Source: Pseudomonas sp. MIACH (GTDB lineage Bacteria > Pseudomonadota > Gammaproteobacteria > Pseudomonadales > Pseudomonadaceae). Taken from it: DNA of 64,000 nucleotides. The stretch lies in contig NZ_LHVO01000053.1 of assembly GCF_001269925.1 (NCBI RefSeq), positions 62,001 to 126,000 on the forward strand. The letters are read 5' to 3'. The position numbers and the translations under genes are program-made. The notes beneath the pieces were generated by a model, which was given only the letters and a program-made list of their open reading frames with translations, ran no database searches and was not told the origin of the DNA. Positions 36,361-45,632 of this stretch are shown here, piece after piece. Within the stretch, counting starts at the first letter, position 1, and every line of letters starts with the position of its first letter.

Positions 36361-37799
36361 GCGCAGTATTGAACGGTGTGTATATCGATGGCGCATGGCG
36401 TGCAGGCCACGACGTGCTGGAGGTGATCAACCCGGCCACCGAGGCGACTCTGGCGCGCATCAGCGTCGGCGATGCGCAGGCCGTGACCCAAGCCGTCGAT
36501 GCGGCCAGTGCGGCCTTTATCGATTGGTCGAAAAGTACCGGCCGTGATCGCGCCAGCCTGATGCGCAAAATCGCCCAAGGTGTCAGCGAGCAGCGCGAAC
36601 AGCTGATGCACCTGCAGTCGAGCAACAACGGCAAGCCACTCTTTGAAGCCGGCATCGATGTGGACGACGTGATCGCCACGTTCGAGTACTACGCCGGTAT
36701 CGCCGACGCCATGGACGCTGGTCAGGACCTGTCGGTGGCGCTGCCCAGCGATGACTTCAGTGCGCGCCTGCGCCGTGAGCCCTGCGGCGTGGTAGGGCTG
36801 ATCGTGCCGTGGAATTTCCCGATGGTCACCACCGCATGGAAACTCGCCCCGGCCCTCGCCGCCGGTTGCTGCGTGGTGCTCAAACCGTCGGAAGTCACGC
36901 CGTTGGCGGAGTTGCAGTTGGCGCAAATCATCGCTGACGCTGGCATCCCGGCGGGGGTGTTCAACCTGGTGTGCGGCACCGGGTTGGCCGTTGGCGCACC
37001 GTTGGCCGCAGACCGTCGCGTGGCGAAGATTTCCTTCACCGGCAGCAACGCCGTGGGGGTGCAGGTGATGCAACGCGCAGCGGAAACCATCAAGGGCGTA
37101 AGCCTGGAATTGGGTGGTAAATCTTCGCTGCTGGTACTCGCGGATGCCGACCTCGACCTGGCGGTGGAGCTGGCGTGTGGCGGTAGTTTTTTCAACGCCG
37201 GGCAAATGTGTTCCGCCACCAGCCGCGTGCTGGTGGCCGACAGCCTGGTGGATGAGTTCCTGCAGCGTTTGCAGGCACGGGCTGAAGGGATTCGCGTCGC
37301 CGACCCGTTTGCCGACGACGTGGAAATGGGCGCGCTGATCAACCGCGTGCAGTATCAGCGGGTGCTGGGGCATATCCAACGTGGCGTTGAGGCTGGCGCG
37401 CGATTGGTGTGTGGCGGTGAACGCCCGGCGAATCTGGCGAAGGGCTACTTCATTCGCCCGACGGTGTTTACCGACGTGCCGCTGGACAGTGCATTGTGGA
37501 ACGAAGAAATCTTCGGCCCGGTGCTGTGTGTACGACCTTTTGCCAGTGAGGACGAGGCCATCGCCCTGGCCAACGACAGCGATTTCGGCCTGGTGGCCAG
37601 CGTGGTCAGCCGTAGCGTCGAGACCACCGAGCGCGTGGCGAATGCCTTGCAGGCCGGGTTGGTGTGGATCAACGCACCGCAGGTGATCTTCCCGCAGACC
37701 GCATGGGGTGGTTACAAGCAGAGCAGTATCGGCCGCGAGCTGGGCCCGTGGGGGCTGGCGGCGTTTCAGGAGATCAAGCATGTGATCCGGTCTATCTGA
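36357..37799 (+). CDS. Aldehyde dehydrogenase, probably 4-guanidinobutyraldehyde or related
   Basis: A 480-residue NAD(P)-dependent aldehyde dehydrogenase. It has the VPWNFPMVT nucleotide region, the catalytic Glu in SLELGGKSSLLV and the catalytic Cys in FFNAGQMCSATSR, and a C-terminal NEEIFGPVL. Translational coupling (ATGA) to the AruI-like decarboxylase suggests that it oxidises the aldehyde made by that enzyme. A betaine-aldehyde dehydrogenase-like specificity cannot be excluded. Confidence 0.85.
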   Translation: MSAVLNGVYIDGAWRAGHDVLEVINPATEATLARISVGDAQAVTQAVDAASAAFIDWSKSTGRDRASLMRKIAQGVSEQREQLMHLQSSNNGKPLFEAGIDVDDVIATFEYYAGIADAMDAGQDLSVALPSDDFSARLRREPCGVVGLIVPWNFPMVTTAWKLAPALAAGCCVVLKPSEVTPLAELQLAQIIADAGIPAGVFNLVCGTGLAVGAPLAADRRVAKISFTGSNAVGVQVMQRAAETIKGVSLELGGKSSLLVLADADLDLAVELACGGSFFNAGQMCSATSRVLVADSLVDEFLQRLQARAEGIRVADPFADDVEMGALINRVQYQRVLGHIQRGVEAGARLVCGGERPANLAKGYFIRPTVFTDVPLDSALWNEEIFGPVLCVRPFASEDEAIALANDSDFGLVASVVSRSVETTERVANALQAGLVWINAPQVIFPQTAWGGYKQSSIGRELGPWGLAAFQEIKHVIRSI

Positions 37800-37812
37800 C
37801 GGCGCAGAACAA

Positions 37813-37842
37813 CTGTGGGAGGGGGCTTGCCCCGATAGCGGT
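37813..37842. repeat. Single REP unit
   Basis: One copy of the CTGTGGGAGGGGGCTTGC unit lies just after the aldehyde dehydrogenase gene, with no inverted partner nearby. Confidence 0.65.
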
Positions 37843-37944
37843 ATCTCCGTTAACTGCAATTTTTAGATAGCCCCTGCGACTTTCTCATTTGCCCCCCTCC
37901 CCCATGCGTGGCCTGATTCGCCCTTGTTCATTCAAGGCAGGCCC

Positions 37945-39132
37945 ATGGAAAACGTTCAGGCAAAACCCACCACCGCCGTATGGCTGATGATCAGCGTCGT
38001 GCTGGTCGCCCTTAACCTGCGGCCGTCAATGGCCGCCGTGGGGCCGTTGTTGTCGTCGATTCGCGGCGAGGTGCCGTTGAGTTTCAGCAGCGCGGCGTTG
38101 CTGACCATGTTGCCGGTCATGGCCATGGGCCTGGCGATGTTCTTTGGCATGGGCGTGGCCAAGCGTTTTGGCGAGCACCGCAGCATTTTGCTGTCACTGC
38201 TGGTGATTGGCGTGGCGACAGTGTCGCGGCTGTTCCTGGATTCGGCCCTGGAGTTGATCGTCAGCGCCATCGCCGCCGGTGTGGGTATCGCCATGATCCA
38301 GGCGCTGATGCCGGCCCTGATCAAGTCGCGGTTCAGTGACAACGTTTCGCTGTTCATGGGCCTCTACGTCACGGCCATCATGGGCGGCGCGGCGCTGGCG
38401 GCAGCGTTCTCGCCCTGGGTGCAGGTGCAGACCGGCAGTTGGCGCATCGGCCTGGCAATCTGGGCAGGCCTGGCGCTGCTGGCCCTGGTGTTCTGGTACG
38501 CCCAGCGCTCGGTATTGCCGCCCTTGCCCCAAGCCGCCGCCGGCCCTAAGGAGTCGTTTTTCGGCAACGGTCGCGCCTGGTTGCTGGCGATTTTTTTCGG
38601 CCTCGGTACTGCGTCCTACACCTGTGTACTCGCGTGGCTGGCGCCGTACTACGTGGAGCAAGGCTGGAGCGAACAGAATGCCGGTTTGTTGTTGGGTTTC
38701 CTGACCGCAATGGAGGTGGTGTCCGGCCTGGTCACGCCGGCCATCGCCAACCGTCGCCGGGATAAACGCGGGGTGGTGGCCGTGTTGCTGGTGCTGATCA
38801 TCCTTGGGTTCTGCGGCTTGATCCTCAGCCCGCAACACCTCAGCTTGCTGTGGCCGTGCCTGCTGGGCCTGGGTATCGGCGGGTTGTTCCCGATGAGCCT
38901 GATCCTGTCCCTCGACCACCTCGATAACCCGCGCCGCGCAGGGGCCCTGACCGCCTTTGTGCAGGGCATCGGCTACCTGATTGCCGGCCTGTCGCCGCTG
39001 ATCGCCGGGATGATCCGCGACCAACTGGGTAGCTTCGAATGGGCCTGGTGGTCCCTGACCGCGGTGATTGTGCTGATGCTGCTGATTGTCACGCGCTTCA
39101 ACCCAAGGCATTACGCGCAGCATATTCGCTGA
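37945..39132 (+). CDS. MFS transporter, CynX/NimT family
   Basis: A 395-residue 12-TMS carrier of the cyanate/nitroimidazole-type CP family. It has the N-terminal VVLVALNLRPSMAAVGPLLSSI and the central charged loop after about residue 190. ATG 37945 is preceded by AAGGCAGG; an in-frame ATG 21 bases upstream is less likely. No cyanase gene is present, so cyanate is not supported as a substrate. It lies 145 bp after the aldehyde dehydrogenase gene. Confidence 0.82.
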   Translation: MENVQAKPTTAVWLMISVVLVALNLRPSMAAVGPLLSSIRGEVPLSFSSAALLTMLPVMAMGLAMFFGMGVAKRFGEHRSILLSLLVIGVATVSRLFLDSALELIVSAIAAGVGIAMIQALMPALIKSRFSDNVSLFMGLYVTAIMGGAALAAAFSPWVQVQTGSWRIGLAIWAGLALLALVFWYAQRSVLPPLPQAAAGPKESFFGNGRAWLLAIFFGLGTASYTCVLAWLAPYYVEQGWSEQNAGLLLGFLTAMEVVSGLVTPAIANRRRDKRGVVAVLLVLIILGFCGLILSPQHLSLLWPCLLGLGIGGLFPMSLILSLDHLDNPRRAGALTAFVQGIGYLIAGLSPLIAGMIRDQLGSFEWAWWSLTAVIVLMLLIVTRFNPRHYAQHIR

Positions 39133-39269
39133 GGTCGCGTTACAAACAGTATTTGTCCCACACAAAACATAGAAGCGCCCTACAGCGCTTTCTATTGGCA
39201 CGCTCGTTCCGTTAAGCTTTCGCGCTGTCTTGTACTGACTTCGGTACATGGGGTTTACGGACGAAACCG

Positions 39270-40205
39270 ATGTTAAACAGTAACTTACTCAGAAAACTCG
39301 ATATGCAGGACTTGATGGTGTTTATCGCCGTCTATGACCAGAGCAGCGTGACCGAGGTGTCCGAAACCCTATTCGTCAGCCAGTCCACCGTGAGCTACAG
39401 CCTGAAGAAGCTGCGCACCAGTTTTGAAGACGAGCTGTTTATCAACACCCGCGCGGGCATGCGTCCTACGTACAAGGCCACCACCATGTACGCCCATGTG
39501 CAGAAGATCCTCGAAAGCATCAACCTGTGCCACGCCGGTGGCCAGGCCTTCGACCCCACGCAAAAGGCCGTGACGTTCAATGTGTGCGCGCCGGAGTACT
39601 TCGAACAACTGATCCTGCCGCGTCTGTTGAAGAATTTCGACCGGGCGGACCTGCCGGTAATCGTCAATGTGCAGAAGCTCGAAACCGAGATCCCCGCCGA
39701 CGACCTGCGCGAGGGCCGCCTGGACCTGGTGATTTGCTTCGGCCCGCACTTTCACCGTGCCCATAAAGACTTCAAGACCCAGATGCTGCTGGAGGACGAC
39801 CTGGTCTGCGTCTTCGATAAACGCTCGGCGCCCAGGGAGCCTGCCTTCAGCCTGCAATCGTTCGTCGAGCGACGCCACGTGTTCCCCACGCCATGGACGT
39901 CCGACACCAACATGATCGACGGCTGGCTGGCGCGCCAGTCCCACAAGCGCCAGGTGATCGCCCGGGCCAATAGCTACAGCGCAGCCCTGAAGATGATCAC
40001 CGGCACCGACTTCATCGTCACCCTGCCGCGCCGCGTGCAAAAACTGCTGGCGCCCGCGACGGTATTCGGCCACTGCGAGGCCCCCAACGGGTTGCCGGGG
40101 TTCACCCTGGATATGCAGTGGAATGAAAGCAGTGAACAGGACAGCGCCAATACCTGGTTTCGTGAGCAGGTGGTGAAGGTGTGTGCGGATCAGGGATTAC
40201 TCTAA
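39270..40205 (+). CDS. LysR-family regulator (NodD-like branch)
   Basis: A 311-residue LysR regulator with an N-terminal KLDMQDLMVFIAVYDQSSV and an EVSETLFVSQSTVSYSLKKL HTH. The GMRPTYKATTMY stretch is typical of NodD/NahR-like members. It follows the CynX-type transporter gene in the same direction; a regulatory link to it is possible but not shown. Confidence 0.85.
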   Translation: MLNSNLLRKLDMQDLMVFIAVYDQSSVTEVSETLFVSQSTVSYSLKKLRTSFEDELFINTRAGMRPTYKATTMYAHVQKILESINLCHAGGQAFDPTQKAVTFNVCAPEYFEQLILPRLLKNFDRADLPVIVNVQKLETEIPADDLREGRLDLVICFGPHFHRAHKDFKTQMLLEDDLVCVFDKRSAPREPAFSLQSFVERRHVFPTPWTSDTNMIDGWLARQSHKRQVIARANSYSAALKMITGTDFIVTLPRRVQKLLAPATVFGHCEAPNGLPGFTLDMQWNESSEQDSANTWFREQVVKVCADQGLL

Positions 40206-40271
40206 CGTCTGTGGCAAGGGAGGTCCCACTACCTCTTCGACGTAGCGCTGTCGCGCAGCAAACTGGGACAT

Positions 40272-40408
40272 CTGTGGCGAGCGGGCTTGTCCCGCGTTGG
40301 GGCGCGAAGCGCCCCTAATGAAGAAGAATGCGGTGTATCAGGCACTCCTCTGCGCCTGGTTCTGGGGCTGCTGCGCAGCCCAACGCGGGACAAGCCCGCT
40401 CGCCACAG
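40272..40408. repeat. Perfect 29-bp inverted repeat (second REP family)
   Basis: A 29-bp unit at 40272-40300 (beginning CTGTGGCGAGCGGGCTTG) recurs as an exact inverted copy at 40380-40408 around 79 bp. The spacer itself holds smaller hairpins (GGGGCGC...GCGCCCC). It fills most of the 290-bp gap between convergent genes, and nothing else is seen there. Confidence 0.8.
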
Positions 40409-40495
40409 GAGCGCGCTCGCCTGAAATGGCTTATGCGAGACTCAAGACTTTAGAGTGAAATTTTAAATTGCTCCCTCGCCACGATGGATGGCGTG

Positions 40496-40858
40496 TCAGC
40501 CAATCGCGACTTTGCTGTAGGAGTCGCGATCCATGTCGACCAGCAGGACGCTGAGCTGAACCTGTATATCCGCCGGCCAGTCGCCCAGGTCCTGCAATGC
40601 TGCCAGCAGGCTTTGCGACAATTGCTGCTTGACCTGCGGCGAACGCCCGCTGAGCAGCGACAGCTTCACCGCGATGAAACCGCGAGGGTTGAGGGAGGTG
40701 CCCACCTGAAAATGCTCAACCTTCACGGCGCGGCTTTTGATATCGAACTCGGAGCCGAATTGCCCGGACGCCATCAGCACGTTATTGAGCCGTAACAGGG
40801 TTTTCTCGACGGCCAGGTTTGTCAGGTTGGCGGTGTATTCCAGGTGCAGGTGTGGCAT
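40496..40858 (-). CDS. 5-carboxymethyl-2-hydroxymuconate isomerase
   Basis: A 120-residue tautomerase-fold protein matching CHMI (HpcD/HpaF) of the homoprotocatechuate meta-pathway. The catalytic Pro1 follows Met (MPHLHLEYTANL), with FDIKSRAVKVEHFQVG and FIAVKLSLLSGRSP typical of the family. ATG 40858 exposes this proline; upstream starts would bury it. No other hpa/hpc genes are present, so it is an orphan copy or acts on another enol acid. Confidence 0.8.
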   Translation of the reverse strand: MPHLHLEYTANLTNLAVEKTLLRLNNVLMASGQFGSEFDIKSRAVKVEHFQVGTSLNPRGFIAVKLSLLSGRSPQVKQQLSQSLLAALQDLGDWPADIQVQLSVLLVDMDRDSYSKVAIG

Positions 40859-40913
40859 GGATGACTCCGAGTCATTCGTAGGAAAGTTGTTAGATATAGC
40901 ACGGATAAAAGCC

Positions 40914-41837
40914 TCAGGCGTTGTTCGCCAGGCCCCGATCACTCATGAACGCTTCCAGCCGCGAACGCACCCAGCGTTCAGCCGGGTCGGTGTCCACATG
41001 GCTGAGCCAGACCATGGACAAATCCAACGTCGGCGTCTCGAACGGAAACGGCTCACAGAACAGGTTGCCCGACACCGCCATGGCTTCGGCGGTGTAGTCC
41101 GGCAGACTGGCGATCAGGTCGGTGCCGGCCAGCAACGCCGGCAACGCGCTGTATTGCGGCACCGACAACACCACATGGCGCTTGCGACCGATTTCCGCCA
41201 GCCACTCATCGGCAAACCCGGACACATTGGCGGTGTGGGACACCAGCACATGGGGGCGCGAGCAATATTCATCGAGGGTCAGCGGGGTGTCCGAGGCATC
41301 GGCGCGCAGCAGTCGCGGACGAATGTGGCGCAACAGCTTGCGCTTGGCATTGGCCGGCAGGCCACGGGTCTGGGTGATGCCAACCGTGATATCGCCGGAC
41401 GCCAGTAGATCAGGAATCCGCCAGTAGTCCACGTGCTGCACCACGAACACCACCTGCGGCGCTTCCTGGCGCAAGGCGCGCAGCAACGGTGGCAGCAGGC
41501 CGAACTCGACATCATCGGACAGGCCGATGCGAAAGGTCATGGTGCTGATGGACGGGTCGAAATCGTGGGTCAGGCTCAGGGCCGACGACAGTGAGTCCAG
41601 GGCCGGCGACAGGTGCTGGATGATTTCCTCGGCGCGCGCGGTGGGTTCCATGCGATGGCCGACGCGAATGAACAGTGGGTCATTGAACAAGGTGCGCAGG
41701 CGGTTGAGCGCCGAACTGATGGTCGGCTGGCCGAGAAACAGCTTCTCGGCCACCCGCGTCACATTGCGCTCGAGCATCAGTGCTTCGAAGACCACCATCA
41801 GGTTGATATCGGCCTTGCGTAATTCATTGCGATTCAT
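40914..41837 (-). CDS. LysR-family regulator (NodD/SyrM-like)
   Basis: A 307-residue LysR regulator with LRKADINLMVVFEALMLERNV and AEKLFLGQPTISSALNRL as the HTH. ATG 41837 follows GGGGCAGG; an in-frame start 21 bases upstream is an alternative. It lies between the CHMI gene and the last transporter of the BKACE operon, all on the minus strand. Either could be its target. Confidence 0.85.
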   Translation of the reverse strand: MNRNELRKADINLMVVFEALMLERNVTRVAEKLFLGQPTISSALNRLRTLFNDPLFIRVGHRMEPTARAEEIIQHLSPALDSLSSALSLTHDFDPSISTMTFRIGLSDDVEFGLLPPLLRALRQEAPQVVFVVQHVDYWRIPDLLASGDITVGITQTRGLPANAKRKLLRHIRPRLLRADASDTPLTLDEYCSRPHVLVSHTANVSGFADEWLAEIGRKRHVVLSVPQYSALPALLAGTDLIASLPDYTAEAMAVSGNLFCEPFPFETPTLDLSMVWLSHVDTDPAERWVRSRLEAFMSDRGLANNA

Positions 41838-41920
41838 CGGCGCCTGCCCCTTCCCCAAGACAAGCCGCAGTTTAGAAAGGCAATAGGGCCGCGTCTATGC
41901 CGGTGGACGCATGGGGTTGC

Positions 41921-43240
41921 CTATTTCGTCACCGGTTTCAGCACCCCGTGAGTGGCAGGTGCCGGCTCCTGGCCCTGACGCAAGCGCAACGCCGCCAGCG
42001 CGGCGACCACCAGCACCACGGTGATGACTTTCAAGCCGTTCATGGCATTGCCGGTGCTCATTTCAATTGCGCCCATCACCGAGGGGCCGACAAACCCACC
42101 CAACAGCCCGCAGGCATTGACGAAGCCCAAGCCACCCGCCAGCGCCACGCCTTTGAGGCGCGAGGCCGGGTACAGAAAAATGATCGACTGCACCACAAAG
42201 AACATCACCGCCGACAGGCAAAAGCCCAACAGGCTGAACACCGGCCCCGACACCGACGCAATGCCCAAGCCCAGCGCCATGGTCAATAACCCCGTGACCA
42301 ACAGTCGACGACAACGTCCGGGCGTGGTGGCAAAACGCGGGATCAGTACCGCACCGAGTGCCGCCGCGATCCACGGCAATGAGGTCAGCAAACCGACGCT
42401 CATGGTGCTCAGTTCGCCATACTTGCTGATGATGCTCGGCAGGAAAAAAATCACGGTGTAGACGGTGATCTGATGGCAAAAGTACACAAAGATCGCCAGC
42501 AGGATTTGCGGGGTCAGCCAGTTTTTCAACGCGTGACCGCCCTCCCCGGCACCTTCCTCGGTTTCCACAGCGATGCGCTGTTCGATGCCGCGTGCCTCTT
42601 CAGCCGTCAGCCACGGTGCCTTGCTCGGGCGGTCCGGCAACTTGCGCCATACCACCCAGGCAAACGCCACGGCCGGCAGGCCTTCGAGCAGGAACATCCA
42701 CTGCCAGCCGTGCCAGCCGAGCATACCGTCCATGCGCATCAAGGCCGCACCCACCGGGCCGCCGATGATGTTGGCAAAGCACACGCCAAGCAGGAAATAA
42801 CCGGTGGCCCGCGCCCGCTGTTCACGGTTGAACCAGTACGTCAGATAGAGCATGACGCCGGGAAACAAACCGGCCTCGGCGATGCCCAGCAGCAGGCGCA
42901 ATACGTAGAACGACGTCTCGCCCTGCACAAACGCCATGGCGGCCGAGATCAGGCCCCAGGTCACCATGATGCGGGCAATCCAGAACCGCGCGCCGACCTT
43001 ATGCATGATCAGGTTGCTGGGGATTTCCGACAGAGCATACGTGAGGAAAAACAGCCCGGCCCCCAGCCCGTAGGCCGCCGCGGAAATGCCCAGGTCGACG
43101 TCCAGGTGATGCTTGGCCAGGGCGATGTTGGTGCGGTCCAGAAAACTCAGGATGTAGGCGATGATCAGCAAGGGCATCAGCTTGGCGAACATCAGTGCGT
43201 TCAGCGCCTGCGGGTCGCGGGCCGAAGTGGCGGTAGTCAT
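41921..43240 (-). CDS. MFS transporter, anion:cation symporter (ACS) family
   Basis: A 439-residue 12-TMS carrier. The ACS signature is visible at the start (MPLLIIAYILSFLDRTNIALAKHH) and in RIMVTWGLISAAMAFVQG, matching carriers for organic anions such as tartrate, phthalate or sugar acids. It is the last gene of the GntR-SDR-BKACE-SMP30 operon and a candidate importer of its acidic substrate. A second carrier lies immediately upstream. Confidence 0.87.
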   Translation of the reverse strand: MTTATSARDPQALNALMFAKLMPLLIIAYILSFLDRTNIALAKHHLDVDLGISAAAYGLGAGLFFLTYALSEIPSNLIMHKVGARFWIARIMVTWGLISAAMAFVQGETSFYVLRLLLGIAEAGLFPGVMLYLTYWFNREQRARATGYFLLGVCFANIIGGPVGAALMRMDGMLGWHGWQWMFLLEGLPAVAFAWVVWRKLPDRPSKAPWLTAEEARGIEQRIAVETEEGAGEGGHALKNWLTPQILLAIFVYFCHQITVYTVIFFLPSIISKYGELSTMSVGLLTSLPWIAAALGAVLIPRFATTPGRCRRLLVTGLLTMALGLGIASVSGPVFSLLGFCLSAVMFFVVQSIIFLYPASRLKGVALAGGLGFVNACGLLGGFVGPSVMGAIEMSTGNAMNGLKVITVVLVVAALAALRLRQGQEPAPATHGVLKPVTK

Positions 43241-43296
43241 TGGGCAATTCCTCTTGGCGCCCCGCCAGCCTGGCTGGGGGGCGCATCACTGTTGTT

Positions 43297-44616
43297 CTAG
43301 GGTTCGAGTTGCACAACCAGGGCCTGCGGGCGATGGGAAAACAGTTGCAGCAGCGCGCCGCCCAGGGCGCAGCCGGCCATCACGAAGAAACACACGGTGT
43401 AGCCATGCAAGGTGGTCCAGCCGCCACCCATGGCAATCAGGCTGCCCATCAGTACCGGCGCCAGGCCGCCGCCGATAAACATCGCGGTGGTGATGATGCC
43501 GTTGGCGGTGGACGTCGCCGACGGCTCGGCCGAGTCGCAGGCCACCGCGTAGTAGATCGGCCACACCGCGTTGGCCACCAGGCCGAACAGCAGTTGCACG
43601 ACGATGATCAACGTCAGGGTATTGGCGAAGTAGAACGCGCCGACACTCGCCGCCATCCACAGCCCGCAGATGATCAGGGTGGTACGCCGGCCGATGATGT
43701 CCGACAGCGACGGCCACACCAATTGCCCGAGAATGCCGGTGAGGGTGAACACCACGCTCATCCCTGCCGACTCCGCCAGCGACAGCCCGGCGATGTTGTA
43801 GAGGTAGGCCGGCAACACGATGTTGACGCCCATGTACACCACTTGGGTGAGCATCGTATTGCCCGCCGTGAGGGCAATATTGCGGTTACGCAAGGTGGCG
43901 ACAAACGTGCGCCAGGCCTCGCCCTTCACGGTGCTGGCCGGGGCGTTGTCGGGTGGGGTCATGCCCTTGGCGGCGATGTCGACGTACAGCGCGGTAATGC
44001 GCTCGGCTGTGGAATAACGCGCCCAGAAGATCATCAGCGGCAGCGCCACCACGAAGGCGAAGAAGAACACGTAGCGCCAGTTGTCCTCGCCGAACACGGT
44101 GATGACAAAACTGGCGACGATGCCGCTGAGCATTGCGCCAATCGGGTAACCCGTGTGGTGCGCTCCCAAGGCAAACCCGCGACGCTCCACCGGCCACCAC
44201 TCGGCGGTGTTGCTCACGCCCACCGGCTCGCCCCAGCCGGCGCCGAGGTTGACGCCGACGCGCAGGGCGATAAAGGTCGCGAGGTTGCCGCTCAAGGCTT
44301 TGAAGCCGGACAGGAACGAGATCGCCGTGTAGCCGAGCACCAACGGCACCTGGAACCGTGCACGTTTCCAGCCGCCGTAGCGGTCGCTCCACATCGAACC
44401 GGGAATATCCAGCAGGGCCAGCGCGAGCATGACCACCGTGGCCACGGTGCCCCATTGGTCGGCGGATAAATCGAAATGCTTGGAGATGGTCGGCCCCAGG
44501 CGCAACACGATCTCACGGTCGTAGGCGTTGAGGATCCAGATCATCCAGCAGACCAGCAGCGATACCCAGGAATGCCGGTGAATGCTGCGCAGCGACGCTT
44601 TTTTTAAAGTTGCCAT
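43297..44616 (-). CDS. MFS transporter (second carrier of the operon)
   Basis: A 439-residue 12-TMS MFS protein of a different subfamily from its downstream neighbour. LLVCWMIWILNAYDREIVLRLGP lies at the first helix, and SLSDIIGRRTTLIICG marks the loop after helix 8. ATG 44616 is supported by GGAGAGG upstream. Placement after the lactonase gene with a 73-bp gap supports cotranscription. Having two unlike carriers suggests import of two forms of the substrate or an exchange. Confidence 0.85.
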   Translation of the reverse strand: MATLKKASLRSIHRHSWVSLLVCWMIWILNAYDREIVLRLGPTISKHFDLSADQWGTVATVVMLALALLDIPGSMWSDRYGGWKRARFQVPLVLGYTAISFLSGFKALSGNLATFIALRVGVNLGAGWGEPVGVSNTAEWWPVERRGFALGAHHTGYPIGAMLSGIVASFVITVFGEDNWRYVFFFAFVVALPLMIFWARYSTAERITALYVDIAAKGMTPPDNAPASTVKGEAWRTFVATLRNRNIALTAGNTMLTQVVYMGVNIVLPAYLYNIAGLSLAESAGMSVVFTLTGILGQLVWPSLSDIIGRRTTLIICGLWMAASVGAFYFANTLTLIIVVQLLFGLVANAVWPIYYAVACDSAEPSATSTANGIITTAMFIGGGLAPVLMGSLIAMGGGWTTLHGYTVCFFVMAGCALGGALLQLFSHRPQALVVQLEP

Positions 44617-44689
44617 GGGCCTCTCCAGGCGCGCGAGGGCGCGCACTGACACAAGGTTGCAAAGGAAGGTGCCTTGTTGAATCAACGCG

Positions 44690-45568
44690 CTAGCTGGCGA
44701 ATCGTCGCTCGGCTATTCCTTGCACGCCCAACCCGGTAATGGCGAACAGCGCGCCGCGCTGCTGGCCGTCGGCCGGAAAACGCGGCAGCGGCGGCTTGGC
44801 CATGGAGGTCACAAACAGGGTGTCCAGGTTTGGCCCGCCAAAGGTCAGGCTGGTGACCTTTTTTACCGGCATCTGGATGATGCGATCGACGTGGCCGTCC
44901 GGGGTGTAGCGCACCAGTTTCCCGGCGTAGACCAGCGCTTGCCACAGGCAACCTTCAGCGTCCACGGTGCAGCCGTCGGCCGCGCCGCCACTGGCGGTAT
45001 CGACCTTGGCGAAGGTGCGGCGGTTGCTCACGGCGCCGGTGGCGAGGTCGTAGTCATACGCCCAGATCTCGCCGGACCAGGTGTCGCAAAAGTAGAAGGT
45101 CTCCCCCGACGGGCTCCAGCACGGGCCGTTGGAGACGATGATGCCTTCGTCCAGGGTGTGCAGGCTCAAGTCGGCGTCGAGACGGTAGAGTTTGGCGCTG
45201 GCGCTGTCTTCCAGGGTGTCCATGGAGCCAAACACAAAGCGGCCCTGGCGGTCGACCTTGCCGTCGTTGAGGCGGTTGTTCGGCAGGTTCGGTTCCGGGT
45301 CCTGGATCAGCGCCAGTTCGCCGCTGGCGAGGTCCAGGGTGTGCACGCCGTTTTGCAGGGCGACGATGGCCGCCTCGCCGTTATGGCGCAGGGCCATGGA
45401 GCCGATCTTCTGGCCCACGTCCCAGGCACGTAGCTCGCGACCATCATCGGTGCAGCGCAGGATGCGGCCGTCGGCACTGTCGATCCAGTACAGCCGTTGT
45501 TGTTCGACGTCCCATACCGGGCCTTCGCCCAGGGTGGTCTTGACGTCCACAAGCACTTCGATACGCAT
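44690..45568 (-). CDS. SMP-30/gluconolactonase-like lactonase
   Basis: A 292-residue six-bladed beta-propeller hydrolase of the SMP-30/regucalcin family, which opens sugar-type lactones with a bound divalent metal. Metal-site motifs are TLGEGPVWD (Glu), LNDGKVDRQGRFVFGSMD (Asn), SNGPCWSPSG (Asn) and DTASGGAADGCTVDAEG (Asp). In this operon it probably hydrolyses a lactone before oxidation and BKACE cleavage. Confidence 0.87.
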   Translation of the reverse strand: MRIEVLVDVKTTLGEGPVWDVEQQRLYWIDSADGRILRCTDDGRELRAWDVGQKIGSMALRHNGEAAIVALQNGVHTLDLASGELALIQDPEPNLPNNRLNDGKVDRQGRFVFGSMDTLEDSASAKLYRLDADLSLHTLDEGIIVSNGPCWSPSGETFYFCDTWSGEIWAYDYDLATGAVSNRRTFAKVDTASGGAADGCTVDAEGCLWQALVYAGKLVRYTPDGHVDRIIQMPVKKVTSLTFGGPNLDTLFVTSMAKPPLPRFPADGQQRGALFAITGLGVQGIAERRFAS

Positions 45569-45632
45569 GGTGTGATCCCCTTATTGTTGTTGTGCGGGAT
45601 GCAGGCCGCGCGATTACGCGGCCTTTAGCTGG

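Noticed and set aside
37945-39132. Cyanate transporter with cyanase
   Set aside because: The carrier family includes CynX, but no cynS gene is adjacent, so the substrate claim is unsupported.
43240-44469. 409-codon plus-strand frame across the second MFS carrier
   Set aside because: It is antisense to a clear transporter, with His/Gly/Gln-rich translation typical of shadow frames.
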